A DNA stretch of 64,000 bases. It comes from Nymphaea colorata. Lineage: Eukaryota > Streptophyta > Magnoliopsida > Nymphaeales > Nymphaeaceae. The position numbers and the translations under genes are program-made. Numbering within the stretch: the first letter of the stretch is position 1; each line of letters opens with the position of its first letter. The stretch is taken from the NCBI RefSeq assembly GCF_008831285.2, contig NC_045150.1:17126600-17190599 (forward strand), written 5' to 3'. The notes under the pieces were generated by a model. The model ran no database searches and was not told where the DNA came from. It saw only the letters and a list, made by a program, of their open reading frames with translations. Below are positions 23,586-33,630 of the stretch, one piece after another.

Positions 23586-25825
23586 CGATAAAATAAAAAC
23601 TAGTTCCAAATGCCTATGTCTTGAGGGGCAGCCTCCCAAACTCACCTCAAATGGGAAGGAAGATTTACTGTTCTACGGCAGGGGTTTCTCTAATCAAGAA
23701 GCCCATGGCCCTAATTATAAGTTGGTGGTGTGCAAGCTGTGGAGAGACAAGGGTGTATGGAGATCTCCATTCCCCAAAAAGAAAGATAGTCCACATCACC
23801 ATCAATAGCCTGGAGGGTTAAAAGTGAACTGCGTGTATGAGGGGAATCCCGGCGTGTTTCTGAACACTTGATCATTAAAGGGCAACTCAGTGTCGACCTT
23901 GCTAATTGGATTGGCCAGTTCAAAGGATGGACAGGGACGCATGCTGACTGATTGTGACAGATGAGGATGACCGTTTAATTGTCGAAGAAGGTAAGTCTGG
24001 CATGGTGAAGCCAACAACAAAGGACGGAAATGCGACGCACCTCATTCTTGAGGAAAAGTGGGAGGTAAATAAATTAATGCACGCATGATCTTTCCCTTGC
24101 CGACTTTTCTGCCAATGTTGAGGTCCTCTGAACCTGTAATTGAAAGTTAAGGTCAATGCTAACTCCATCAATTGTAAAGAATAGTTTAGCTAGCACATGA
24201 GATCATGGGCTTTTACATTTCCATTAAAATGCTACGTGTTACAGTGGCAATTCCTCAAAGTTAAATTATTAGGAAATAGCTTTTCCTGGAAAGGTTATAG
24301 ATGCCACTCAACTTTTCAACTTCCGCCATCCTATTCCGAGCGAAACATAGACATTCTTATCACAAATCGATCATGCCTCACAGAGCAAATTCATTACTTG
24401 CTGAAGTACATAGATATATCAACAACAGGATGAAACAAGTCAAACATAGCAATAAAATAAATAATTTGAAATCAAACTATCAAATGAAGATATCATGTAG
24501 TATATGACCATAAACAGCCTATGTCAATGGCGGAGGTGTTGACAGAAATGTTAATAAACGAAGCAATCCAAACTGACCTTCATTAGAATTACAGAACAAA
24601 GAGTTGTCCACCTTGTGGAGCTTCTAGCTGGAATTAACTTTGCTACGTGATGTATAGAGTAACAAAAGTAGCATCAGATGAAAAATCGCATTGTTATTGA
24701 ACAAAAAGTTGATTCAATCCCACTTGATGAGCAGCAATCAGATATATCAGGGATACGATTAATCAAACAGGACTATCTACCAAGGAAATAAATTTTACCA
24801 TATAACTTTCAGATAACATCAGAATATTTTTTAACATCGCTGGAGGATTTATCGGGACGACCGACTTGGGTCTGACTTGATTTAATTTGACTTCGTATTC
24901 ATTGACATCTTCGTATTCAAATTTTTGACTAGTTTTTAGTCTTGGTGATTAGGAGTTGGAGAAAATGTGGTTTTTAAAGTCTTCATGCGCTGGTGACCAC
25001 AAACGCGTCCACGTTCCCCTGCTTCTATCCTTCGTCTTGTCCTAGCGCTTTCCTAGAAAGTGAGTACCGACTACAGTGCAGACTGGGTTACATTAGGTGA
25101 ACTTCACTCCGGTGCTTTGCTATTAAAAATGGTCCACAAATACAATGTTTTCAATCAATCGAGCAGGGCCGGTCTCCTTTGACCACCTGACGAAGTCCAT
25201 TTATAGTTTAAAGAGTTTCACTTGAACCTACCTGTATGTCAGACTAGTGTACAGGTAGCAAGCGAGCCTCAAGATCAGAGGTTGACCTAGAAATTTCTGC
25301 TTACAGGGGGGCAACTATACTTTGTTAAATTATCGGAGCCGAAACATATTTTTCAACACTCTAAGAGGCCCAATAATTTTTTTTTTTAAATATTGCATGT
25401 AAATCTTTTTCCAAAATCAAAGGGGGTGGGTGGGCCATGGGCTCATTTTAGGATGACTTACCCGCCTCATTTTAAAAGTAGTACTACTAAAATCAATTTT
25501 TAGAACTAAAAGGACCGAAAGTAATACTATAAAAATCAATTTTGGAATTGAATGGACCGAATTGGCCTGGCCGATTGAACGATTCAATCATGCCTGCAAG
25601 AGAACCATCGGATAATATTCAAAATTTTCTTTCATACACCAAACAAAGATTTATAAAAAGATATATTCAAAACTGATAAAGGAGCTCATATAAGTTCAGA
25701 ACAAAACAGTTATTCTTATATATATTTGAATCTTACTATTATCTTGTATTCTAGTTTATATCCCTTTTGGGTGTCTATCTGAAGCAAACTAAAGATCGAG
25801 CAAGAACTAACTTACTGAGTGCCTA

Positions 25826-26064
25826 TAACCTCAGGTGTTTGAGTTTGTGTTTGGTCTCAGTCTGAAATCTTTGCAATGGAAAGTCAGAGATCTTGGGTTC
25901 ATGTTTTCGTCTAAGAAAATGTTGCTTTCTTTCATATCCCCGTGAAGAATTCTCAGCCGAGAATATTCACGAATATATAAAATCACTTTTGCTATGCCAT
26001 TGATGAGTTTTGAATGTACAGCCCCGCTCCATGCTTTGTTGGCTGTCCTTTCAAAGCCAAACAA
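25826..26064 (-). pseudogene. Lone CRK kinase exon 5 relic
   Basis: Encodes [20 protein letters not shown], then HGDMKESNIFLDENMNPRS, homologous to CRK exon 5. The HRD motif is HGD and the DFG region is frame-shifted. Flanking pieces of introns 4 and 5 are recognisable (for example near 25740-25790). The other kinase exons are missing nearby. The paralogous relic at 51510-51784 shares the arrangement, so the loss preceded the segmental duplication. Confidence 0.7.
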
Positions 26065-26599
26065 AAAAGGAAAGGTAACCTGTGTTTATTCAATCGGCCT
26101 TTCCAAGCAAATATGTAATACTTAGACAAATAACGTACAAAGCAGAAAAGTGAACAGTGTGCCAGTTCTAGAAAGCAAGATTTTTACTCAATCAAATGGG
26201 GCATACTGCCTTTTGTGTCACAAATAATGCATTGGCTCATTTTTTATTAAGTTAAAATCATTAGTACTATTCCCCATGGATGCATAGGTCAATTAAGAAT
26301 CATAAATCGAGACCACACCATATGCAGGATATGGAGAGCACCAATCTTTCAATGGCCTTATGTACTTTACAAAAGAACATTGTTTTCCTATTTTAATGTA
26401 TCAAATTAAAGTATCAGTTTTGTGTTTGGTATTTAATTGGGGTACATAATTAGTCCAGTGATCTTCTGAAAGGATATTGAGATTGAACAACGCAGGAATA
26501 TACCACATCTATCCATGAACCACTTAAAACCTATGGTTGATCTTGTCAAAGCCTTCTGAAGGGACAGTCTTTCACTGGTATTCTTTTTGGTAATCAATT

Positions 26600-27433
26600 A
26601 ATGGAAGGGGTAACCCTGCCCCCCTTGCAGAGAAAAGAACATCGACAGCAACCAACCACAGATATCATCTCAAGAAAATCATGGAAGCTTGTGACAGAAA
26701 ATTTCATTCATTCCCTCTGCCTGTTGTTGATAGAACACGTTGAAAACAGAGTAACGCAGCGATGGGGAGCAGAAAAAGAAGACAGAATCAGAAATCAAGA
26801 AGAAATATTATTTGTATTTCACGAAATAATATAATCCCGTGGTTTTCTTTCCTTGTCGCTGAACACATCTGCAGATAATGATTTTGAAATGCAAACCACC
26901 CTCCATATACTCCACTTTGCATTAGCACGAGCTTATGATATGCTTGATCTTGACACCATAACTGCCCAATTTCAGAGTGCTCTTGAACAATTCGGCTTCC
27001 TTACTAGCTTAACAGCAGTCCGTAGAACAGAATGAAAGAAAAATGTTAAAAGAGCTTTACTCTATCTGTTCTGTTCAGTTACCAGATTCGTATGCAAATA
27101 TTATTGCTCAATCGACGCATTTGCTTTATATGCTACACTATGCCGTTGTTTCTAAAAACATGATTCAAAAGGCAAAATCCAACCAAGATACTATAAAAGC
27201 TGGATCTTGCATTTCATCTTGGTAGTCATGATTCAATTCCCATGGATGTCACTCTTATAGGCAGTGCAAAGCACTATAGATATAACGCAATGAGATAGCT
27301 TAACAGCATTTCCCAAGAGGATTACGGCATGTACTAGAAAACAGACTGACAGATCACACATGAAAAAAGCACACGTGTACATATATATTGTATAGTCTAC
27401 ACAAAGAAACGAAATATGATCAGCCCCATTTAT
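26600..27433. other. Duplicated noncoding flank (matches 52340-53440)
   Basis: Very similar to the sequence downstream of DUF26-F and partly to 5760-6000. It includes a 77-codon open frame at 26601-26834, shared with 52343-52576, that I do not regard as a gene. 27340-27433 is probably former 3' UTR of DUF26-D. Confidence 0.5.
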
Positions 27434-27534
27434 TTATAACCACGTTGACATCATAAGCAGATGTGTAGACGTCAAGGCAAAAGTGGAGACGGTGATCATA
27501 GTCACAGATGTTGCGCTTGAGAGGTTCGCCTTGT
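27434..27534 (-). pseudogene. DUF26-D exon 2: hydrophobic C-terminal tail
   Basis: Acceptor ATCCATGCAG/ACAAGGC. In phase 1 with exon 1 it gives DKANLSSATS, then a hydrophobic, Thr/Met/Leu-rich run (VTMITVSTFALTST) ending MSTWL and TAA (27434-27436). Small residues (SSAT) before the hydrophobic stretch would suit a GPI attachment site. The other two frames give hydrophilic or stopped products. Confidence 0.6.
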
Positions 27535-27560
27535 CTGCATGGATATCAGATTCTTGCAGT

Positions 27561-27583
27561 TAGAGAGAGAGAGAGAGAGAGAG
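27561..27583. repeat. (GA)n microsatellite in DUF26-D intron 1
   Basis: Short GA run (CT on the coding strand) making up much of a 55-bp intron (27535-27589), shorter than usual for plant introns. Confidence 0.9.
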
Positions 27584-27589
27584 ACTAGC

Positions 27590-28188
27590 CTGACGTAGTG
27601 TTGGATACACTGCTTGAAGGAGGGCTTGGATTTGATGGAGGGGATGAATTAGGCGGAGGAGATAGGCTTAGGCTTGAACTTGATGGGGGTGGTGAATTGG
27701 GCAGTGGGGATGGTCTTGGGCTTGAATTTGATGGAGGTGAGAGATGGGGTTGTTGTACTGTTATAAAAGAGCTGTGTATCAAACATCACACGCCAACTTC
27801 CGGTGGCAATTTCACAGCCGTGTGCATTCTCGCAAGTCGATGGGATTTGGGAGATTGTGCTGATCAAACACTGACTGCAATCAGCGAGGGTAGTGTCCCT
27901 GGTACACTGCACCAGCCCATATATCGTCTTTTGATCGGTGGACGTGATGTTGCCTGTCACAAACATGAACTTTGAATTAGGCTCTGTTGTCGCTTGAGAA
28001 GTCAGATTCTTCAGCAGACTCCCCAACTTCTGGTTGAAGGCTTTAGGTTCTTCCACTTTGTCAGCAGTCCAATACCAAGAACCAGAATCCTCGACATTGA
28101 GGCGAGCAAAGAAGTTGGTGTTGGAGTAGCAGGGCTGGCAATTTTCATACCACATGATGGCATCGATTGCGTTGGGGCAGTATGTGTC
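27590..28188 (-). pseudogene. DUF26-D exon 1, 3' part (second Gnk2 domain, linker)
   Basis: Resumes after the copia insertion with YCPNAIDAIMWYENCQPCYS, then DSGSWYWTADKVEEPKAFNQ, TIYGLVQCTRDTTLADCSQC (intact C-x8-C-x2-C) and NAHGCEIATGSW. The frame changes in the Pro/Ser linker near 27740; the remainder reads SPPSNSSPRPSPLPNSP and ends SNTTSG. Donor CAG/GCTAGT, another GC donor. If intron 1 is retained, the frame stops at once (TCA GGC TAG). Confidence 0.8.
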
Positions 28189-28453
28189 TATTGAGGCAAC
28201 GGCTAATCTGCAGCAAGAGGAAAGTTAATAGACTTTCCTCTTGTGCAGAAGTTTTTTCCTTTGTTGTTTCTTTCCTTTCGTTGTTTCCAACGGTTCCCTC
28301 TATTACATGTCTATAAAGTGAACCACCAAAAAAATAAGAAAGAATGAAAAAGAACAAGTTTTGGTTTTGTTGGTCCGTGGATGTGGGCAGCAATAGCCAA
28401 ACCACGTTAACTCTTGTTTTTGTGTGATTGTCATCTTTCTTCAATATCTGATA
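28189..28453 (+). repeat. 5' LTR of the 28.2-kb copia element
   Basis: Begins TATTGAGGCAACGG (the other LTR begins TGTTGAGG) and ends ATCTGATA next to the primer-binding site. The TA end differs from the usual CA and occurs in both LTRs. Confidence 0.85.
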
Positions 28454-28466
28454 TGGTATCAGAGCC
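28454..28466 (+). other. Copia primer-binding site
   Basis: TGGTATCAGAGCC, complement of the 3' end of initiator methionine tRNA, directly after the LTR. Confidence 0.85.
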
Positions 28467-28486
28467 AAGTTGCTAGCTCAAGTCGC

Positions 28487-31400
28487 ATGAACTTACTTTG
28501 TGATGGCAAAGACTTTAAAGTTCTTCATGTGCCTAATATTTCTACTAGTCTTTTATCTGTATGGAAGCTTACTCTTACACATAACTGCCTTGCAATTTTC
28601 TCGGCTAAGGATGTTGTTTTTCAGGACAATGAATCAAAGAAGGTGATTGGTAGAGGCATCCAACGCGGTGATACTTTTTAGATTCTATGACCTTTGCTTT
28701 ATTTAATCATGTTTTCTCTACTGAACAATTTGGTTTGTGGCATTCTAGATTAGGTCACACTTCTCATAAAATTGTTTGCACATTATTCCCTCAATTATCT
28801 ATTTCTGCAAAATCTTGTGATGCTTGTGAATTTGCAAAGTCTACTCGCTTGTCTTTTAACAATGTTGTCGAACGTAGCTCTATGTTATTTGATCTTGTTC
28901 ATTTGGACGTGTGGGGTCCCGCTCCACTTGATTCTATATGTGGATTTCAATACTATGTGACATTTATTGATGATAAAGGGTAACATAGATATATTTTTTA
29001 AAACACAAGCATGAGGTTTCTAAAATTTTTCAAAATTTTTATCAAATGATTGTGACTCAATTTGGGATAAAGATCAAGCATATTCGTTCTGACAATGGTG
29101 GCAAGTATATTAATGAAGTGTTGCAGGATTTTTTATCACAAAAAAGGAATATTGTCTCAACCAACTTGTACAGGCACACCACAAAAAAATGGTGCCGCTG
29201 AAAGGAAGAATCGTCAACTTCTGAATGTCACGCGTGCTTTGATGTTCTACATGAAAATGCCAGATGAATATTGGGCAGAAGCCATAGCTACATCATGCTA
29301 CATAATTAATCGTCTTCCTAGTGAGAGACTTGACAATATGGCCCCAATGGCCATTTTGACCCAATGATATGTCTCTGTCAATCATTTGAAAGTGTTCGGG
29401 TGCAAGTGCTTTGTTCATCTTCAACAGCAGTTTCGAAATAAGTTACAAAAACATGCAACCAAGTATTGGTTATTCCACTTCCAAGAAAGGTTTTACGTGT
29501 TTTGATCCTACCACTAAGAAGTAGTACATCTCCAGGGACATCAAATTCTTTGAAGACGAGTCTTTCTTTTCTACACCAGTTCATTGTGAGGGGGAGACGC
29601 AGATCATAGTAACCACAACCACAATGAATCTTGCCAACAATCTACTCCCAAGACCTTTTTTCCAGTTTTTTATGGCTTCAATTCCAGCACCCTTCCACCG
29701 GTTTCTTACCCTGAAGTGAGTACTTCTGAACCTCAAAACCGTGAGTCAACTTACCTTGAAATGAGTAGTTTTGTACCTCAAAACCGTGAGTCAACTTACC
29801 TTAAAATGAGTAGTTCTAAACCTCAAAACCGTGAGTCAACTTACCTTGAAATGAGTAGTTTTGAACCTCAAAACCGTGAGTCAACTTCCTTGAGCCCACA
29901 AAGCCGAACTATTGACAATAGCACACCTGAAGGAAGAAGACCATTTAGAGTGACATGACCACCCTCTAGATTTAGTCATTTCTATCTGTTCTGTCCAAAT
30001 CTTGCTTACTCCAGCTCCAAACATTCCATTGAAAAACACAGAGAATTTAGTAAACTGTCAACCAAGTACCCAACACTATGTCCTCAACTCGTATTCTCTC
30101 CATGAACCTTCAACCTTTCAGGATGCTAATCTTGACCCTGAATGGCAAAAAGCCATGAATGAAGAGTTAACAACCTTAGAGGAAAACCAAACTTGGACTA
30201 TAGTTCCTTTGCCAGAAGGAAAGAAACCAGTGGGATGTCAGTGGATATACAAAATAAAATACAACAGTGATGGTAGTATGGACCGATACAAAGCCAGATT
30301 AGTCACAGAAGGATACACCCAACAAGAAGGTATTGACTTCACAAAGACCTTCGCCCCTGATGCTAAGGTGAACTCTATTCGTATCCGTCTATCAGTGGCA
30401 GCAAATAAGAACTAGGACACATTTCAACTTGATGTCAAAAAAGTTATGTATGCAGACTCAAAAAATCTATTTATGGGCTAAAGCAGTCTCCACGAGCATG
30501 GTTCTCAAAACTCAGTAGTGTACTCATTGAGATCGGATTTAAGTAAAGCACTGCAGACTACACTATCTTTGTCTCTCACTGCCGACAAGGTATTATTATC
30601 TTATTGGTGTATGTCGATGACATTATTGTCACAGGCGACAATGTAGAACAAATGAAGAAAGTCAAAGCCATACTGCATGATAAGTTTGAAATTAAGGATT
30701 TAGGGAAATTGAGATATTTTTTGGGTATTGAAGTCGCACATTCGGAAGAAGGCATTTTCGTATGTAAAAGGAAATACACATTGGATCTTCTCAAAGAAAC
30801 TGGATTCCTGGGACCTAAGCCGAGTTTGACTCCTCTTGACCTCAACTACAAAATCAGAAAAGACGATGGGAAACCAATTCAAGATGTTCAAGGCTTTTAA
30901 CGACTTATTGAAAAGCTAACTGTAACTCGGCTAGACATCACGTTTGCAGTCAACATGATAAGCCAAGTCATGCAAAGTCCTCGGTCTATACATTTGGAAA
31001 CTGTTCATCATATTCTCAAATATTTAAAAGCGAGTCTAGGAAAAAGAATTTTAATGAAATGAAACAACAACCATGAAGTGATTGGATACACAGATGCAGA
31101 CTGGGCTGGAGATCAAGGTGATAGAAAGTCTACCACTGGTTTTTGTACTATGGTGGGAGGTAACCTTGTCACATGGAAAAGCAAAAAATAGAATGTAGTG
31201 GCTAGGACCAGTGCAGAAGCTGAATACAGAGCTATGGCCACATGTGCCAGTGAACTTGTATGGGTCAACACATTTCTTCTTGATATGGGAATCAAATTTG
31301 AAAAACCTATGAGTCTCATGTGCCACAACATGGTAGTCATTCATATTGGTGCAAATCTAGTGTTCCATGAACGCACTAATCATATCGAGGTTAATTGTCA

Positions 31401-31557
31401 TTTCATTCATGAAAAAAATCAGAACAAAACCATACGTACTCCTCATGTTGGTACCCAATATCAATTCCTAGATATATTTACTAAAGCCCTAGGAAAAAAG
31501 CGCCATCAATGGATTACTAGCAAGTTGGGGCAGTTTGACATCAGCTCTCCAACTTGA
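28487..31557 (+). pseudogene. Copia pol relic (integrase, RT, RNase H)
   Basis: Starts in the GAG-pre-integrase region (HVPNISTSLLSVWKLTLTHN). The zinc-binding region follows (WHSRLGHTSHKI, CDACEFAKSTR), then integrase core pieces (DLVHLDVWGPAPL, FIDDKG, IRSDNGGKY) with many stops to 29580. RT appears at 30100-30900 (EWQKAMNEELTTLEENQTW, VGCQWIYKIKYNSDG, LLVYVDDIIVTGD with the catalytic YVDD). A stretch of RT around 30430-30590 is shortened. RNase H is at about 31080-31557 (GYTDADWAGD, ARTSAEAEYRAMA). Numerous stops mean no product. Confidence 0.85.
29716..29895 (+). repeat. Four 45-bp in-frame repeats in the copia pol linker
   Basis: Each unit encodes a variant of MSSFxPQNRESTYLE (15 residues). 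The repeats lie between integrase and RT, a region of low constraint in copia polyproteins. The frame stays open through all four units. Confidence 0.85.
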
Positions 31558-31566
31558 GGGGGAGAT

Positions 31567-31829
31567 TGTTGAGGCAACGGCTAATCTGTAGCAAGAGGAA
31601 AGTTAATAGACTTTCCTCTTGTGCAGAAGTTTTTTCCTTTGTTGTTTCTTTCCTTCATTGTTTCAACTGTTCCCTCCATTACATGTCTATAAGGTGAACC
31701 ACCAAAAAACCAAGAAAGAATGAAAAAGAAAAAGTTTTGGTTTTGTTCGTCCGTGGATGTAGGCAGCGATAGCCGAACCATGTTAACTCTTGTTTTTGTG
31801 TGATTGTCATCTTTCTTCAATATTTGATA
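31567..31829 (+). repeat. 3' LTR of the 28.2-kb copia element
   Basis: Direct repeat of 28189-28453, preceded by a purine tract (GAGGGGGAGAT). Confidence 0.9.
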
Positions 31830-32170
31830 GTGTCGACGACTGCTTCGGTGGAATTGTGGATGCAAGCCTTGCAGTCTTCCTAATCAACGTCGCCCCTGCA
31901 CTGAGCCAGCCCATACACTCTTTCCAATCCTTTGCCCTTGGTAACGTTGGCAAAACCACTGGGAGGGGCATCCTTTGTTAAGATGGTGAAGACCCCGTGC
32001 ATATTCCATTCAAACTTGCTTCCACCCGTGTAATTGGCAGTGACGTTGCAGCGGCTATCAATATAGTCGTTGGTGCTCATTCCAAGGTCGACATGGAAGG
32101 AAAGGAGGAGAAGGAGTAGAAAGCCAACCCTCAGCAATGTTGGCACCATTACAGAGTAAACAATCTCCAT
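31830..32170 (-). pseudogene. DUF26-D exon 1, 5' part (signal peptide, first Gnk2 domain)
   Basis: Starts MEIVYSVMVPTLLRVGFLLL with a Leu-rich signal peptide, then NDYIDSRCNVTANYTGGSKF, FANVTKGKGLERVYGLAQC. A TAG (31880-31882) replaces the codon before EDCKAC. The frame then runs to the copia insertion at VVD. Confidence 0.8.
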
Positions 32171-32223
32171 TCTTCTAGCTAGGGATTAGAAGATAACAAA
32201 ATCTCCGCTGGGGAGATTTCGGC

Positions 32224-32231
32224 CTATTTAA
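32224..32231 (-). promoter_or_regulatory. TATA-like box of DUF26-D
   Basis: TTAAATAG on the minus strand 54-61 bases before the ATG; matches the box before C, E and F. Confidence 0.3.
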
Positions 32232-33099
32232 CGAGAAAATGGAACCAAGTGCCAAACACGTGCGTCTCGATCGAGTGGATGCCTTTCAAAATGACATCAA
32301 GGAAGATTTAGTATCAATGTTCGAGGGCATGGTTTAGCTCTCTGACCAGGAAGCCCATGGGTCTTAATAGGATTTTGCTGCATGATCGGTGGTGTGCAAG
32401 ATATAAGGGTAACTGTAGGGTGATCTCCATTGCCAAAAGAGAAGGGAAAAAAGGGGATATATCTCATCCCTGTCAATAGAAAATTCTCATCACTGTCAAT
32501 ATCACGGAGGGTGAAAAAAGAGCTGTGCGACTGGATGATCTAACCTAATTGATGAATAAAGAGGCATGCTACTAACAGCGAAGGACGACAAGGCAATGGT
32601 AGAAGAAGAAAAAGTCAAGGAAGGTGAAGCCATAATCAAATGACGCAACATGACGTGGACCCCTTGTTTGAGGAAAAGTAGCACCACTGCACATTAAGTA
32701 CATCAATATCCCTAAATTGAATCGGTCAAGCAAAAAATAAATTGGTCAATCCTTCCCTTCCTGACTTTTCTACCACATTTTCAATAAGGTCTGTGCCAAC
32801 TCCATCGATTGTAAAGAATGGTCCAGTTAACACATGTGATCTTTTCTCCTTAGAACTATGTGACGCTGCAGTTTGAGTGGCGAGACCACAAGTTAAATTA
32901 GTAGAAAATGGTTACTTGACAAAGTTACAGATGTCACTCAAGTGTTTGACAAGGCAAATTTGTTACTTGCCCTACTTCCTAGATATGTCAACAATAGGAA
33001 GAATAAAGTTGCATGCCAATAAAATAAATAATTAGAAATCAAACTTTCAAATGGAAATCTGATGTAGGACATGAATATTCCAAAACATAAACAACCTCT
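32232..33099. other. 5' flank of DUF26-D, matches 54619-55520
   Basis: Upstream intergenic sequence, collinear with that of DUF26-F. Open frames here are short and not conserved. No gene recognised. Confidence 0.5.
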
Positions 33100-33630
33100 A
33101 GCATCATCAGCTATTTTAAAATTTTTAAAAGTCTGGTGGAAAAGCAGATTCGTAAAACTATTAAAATTCTCCATAGTGATGGTGGCAAGGAGTTTCTTAA
33201 TAATGAGTTTCATGCTTTTTTACACAAGCATGGTAGACTTTGGATTTCCTGCCCCTATACTCATGAACAAAATGGAATAGTGGAGCAGAAACACCGTCAT
33301 ATTGCTGAAAGTAGCCTTTGTATGATGGTTCATGTTTGCCTGGGTGGTGGTTATTGGACTGATGCTTTTCGGCATGCTGTTTACATCATTAATCGCCTCT
33401 AGTGAAAACATTAACTCCGAATCTCCCTTTGAGTTGCCTTTTAAAAAGAGTCCCTACATGGATTTTTTTGGGGTATTGGCAGCACATGCTACCCTTATTT
33501 AGTTCCTTATAATCAACACAAATTTGCTCCTAATACAGGTGCTTGTGTTTATCGTGGAGTTAGGGCTAATTACAAGGGAGTTTTTTTGTTATGATCCGAT
33601 CACTAAGAAGCTTTGTATTTGTAGGCATGT
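33100..33630 (+). pseudogene. Copia integrase relic (copy 1)
   Basis: Reading across frames: KTIKILHSDGGKEFLNNEFH, then YTHEQNGIVEQKHRHIAESS, GGGYWTDAFRHAVYIINRL and ELPFKKSPYMDF. This is the integrase core of a Ty1/copia polyprotein. No LTR adjoins it. The paralogous relic at 55540-57086 has the same left junction, so the fragment was in place before the segmental duplication. Confidence 0.75.

Larger units (their letters stand above)
28189..31829 (+). mobile_element. Ty1/copia retrotransposon inserted in DUF26-D exon 1
   Basis: Two 263-265-bp LTRs (28189-28453, 31567-31829), a GTGTC duplication on both sides (28184-28188, 31830-31834), a primer-binding site TGGTATCAGAGCC (28454-28466) and a purine tract (about 31555-31566). 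The internal order is pre-integrase/integrase, RT, RNase H, as in Ty1/copia. Gag and protease are missing right after the primer site, and many stops and frameshifts break pol. It is non-autonomous and decayed. The LTRs differ at about 15 positions plus small gaps by eye. Confidence 0.9.
27434..32170 (-). pseudogene. DUF26-D: kinase-less DUF26 gene with GPI-like tail, split by a copia element
   Basis: Same plan as C and F: exon 1 with signal peptide, two Gnk2 domains and Pro/Ser linker, then a short intron and a 101-bp tail exon. Exon 1 is cut by a 3641-bp copia element (28189-31829) with GTGTC target duplications. Further lesions are a TAG in domain 1 (31880-31882) and a frame change in the linker near 27740. 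Without the insertion the coding order matches DUF26-F closely. Not functional as it stands. Confidence 0.8.

Noticed and set aside
26601-26834. 77-codon open frame conserved in both blocks (also 52343-52576)
   Set aside because: By eye the two copies differ by about eight replacement and only three silent changes, the pattern of neutral drift. The homologous sequence near 5760 has no such frame. No recognisable domain.
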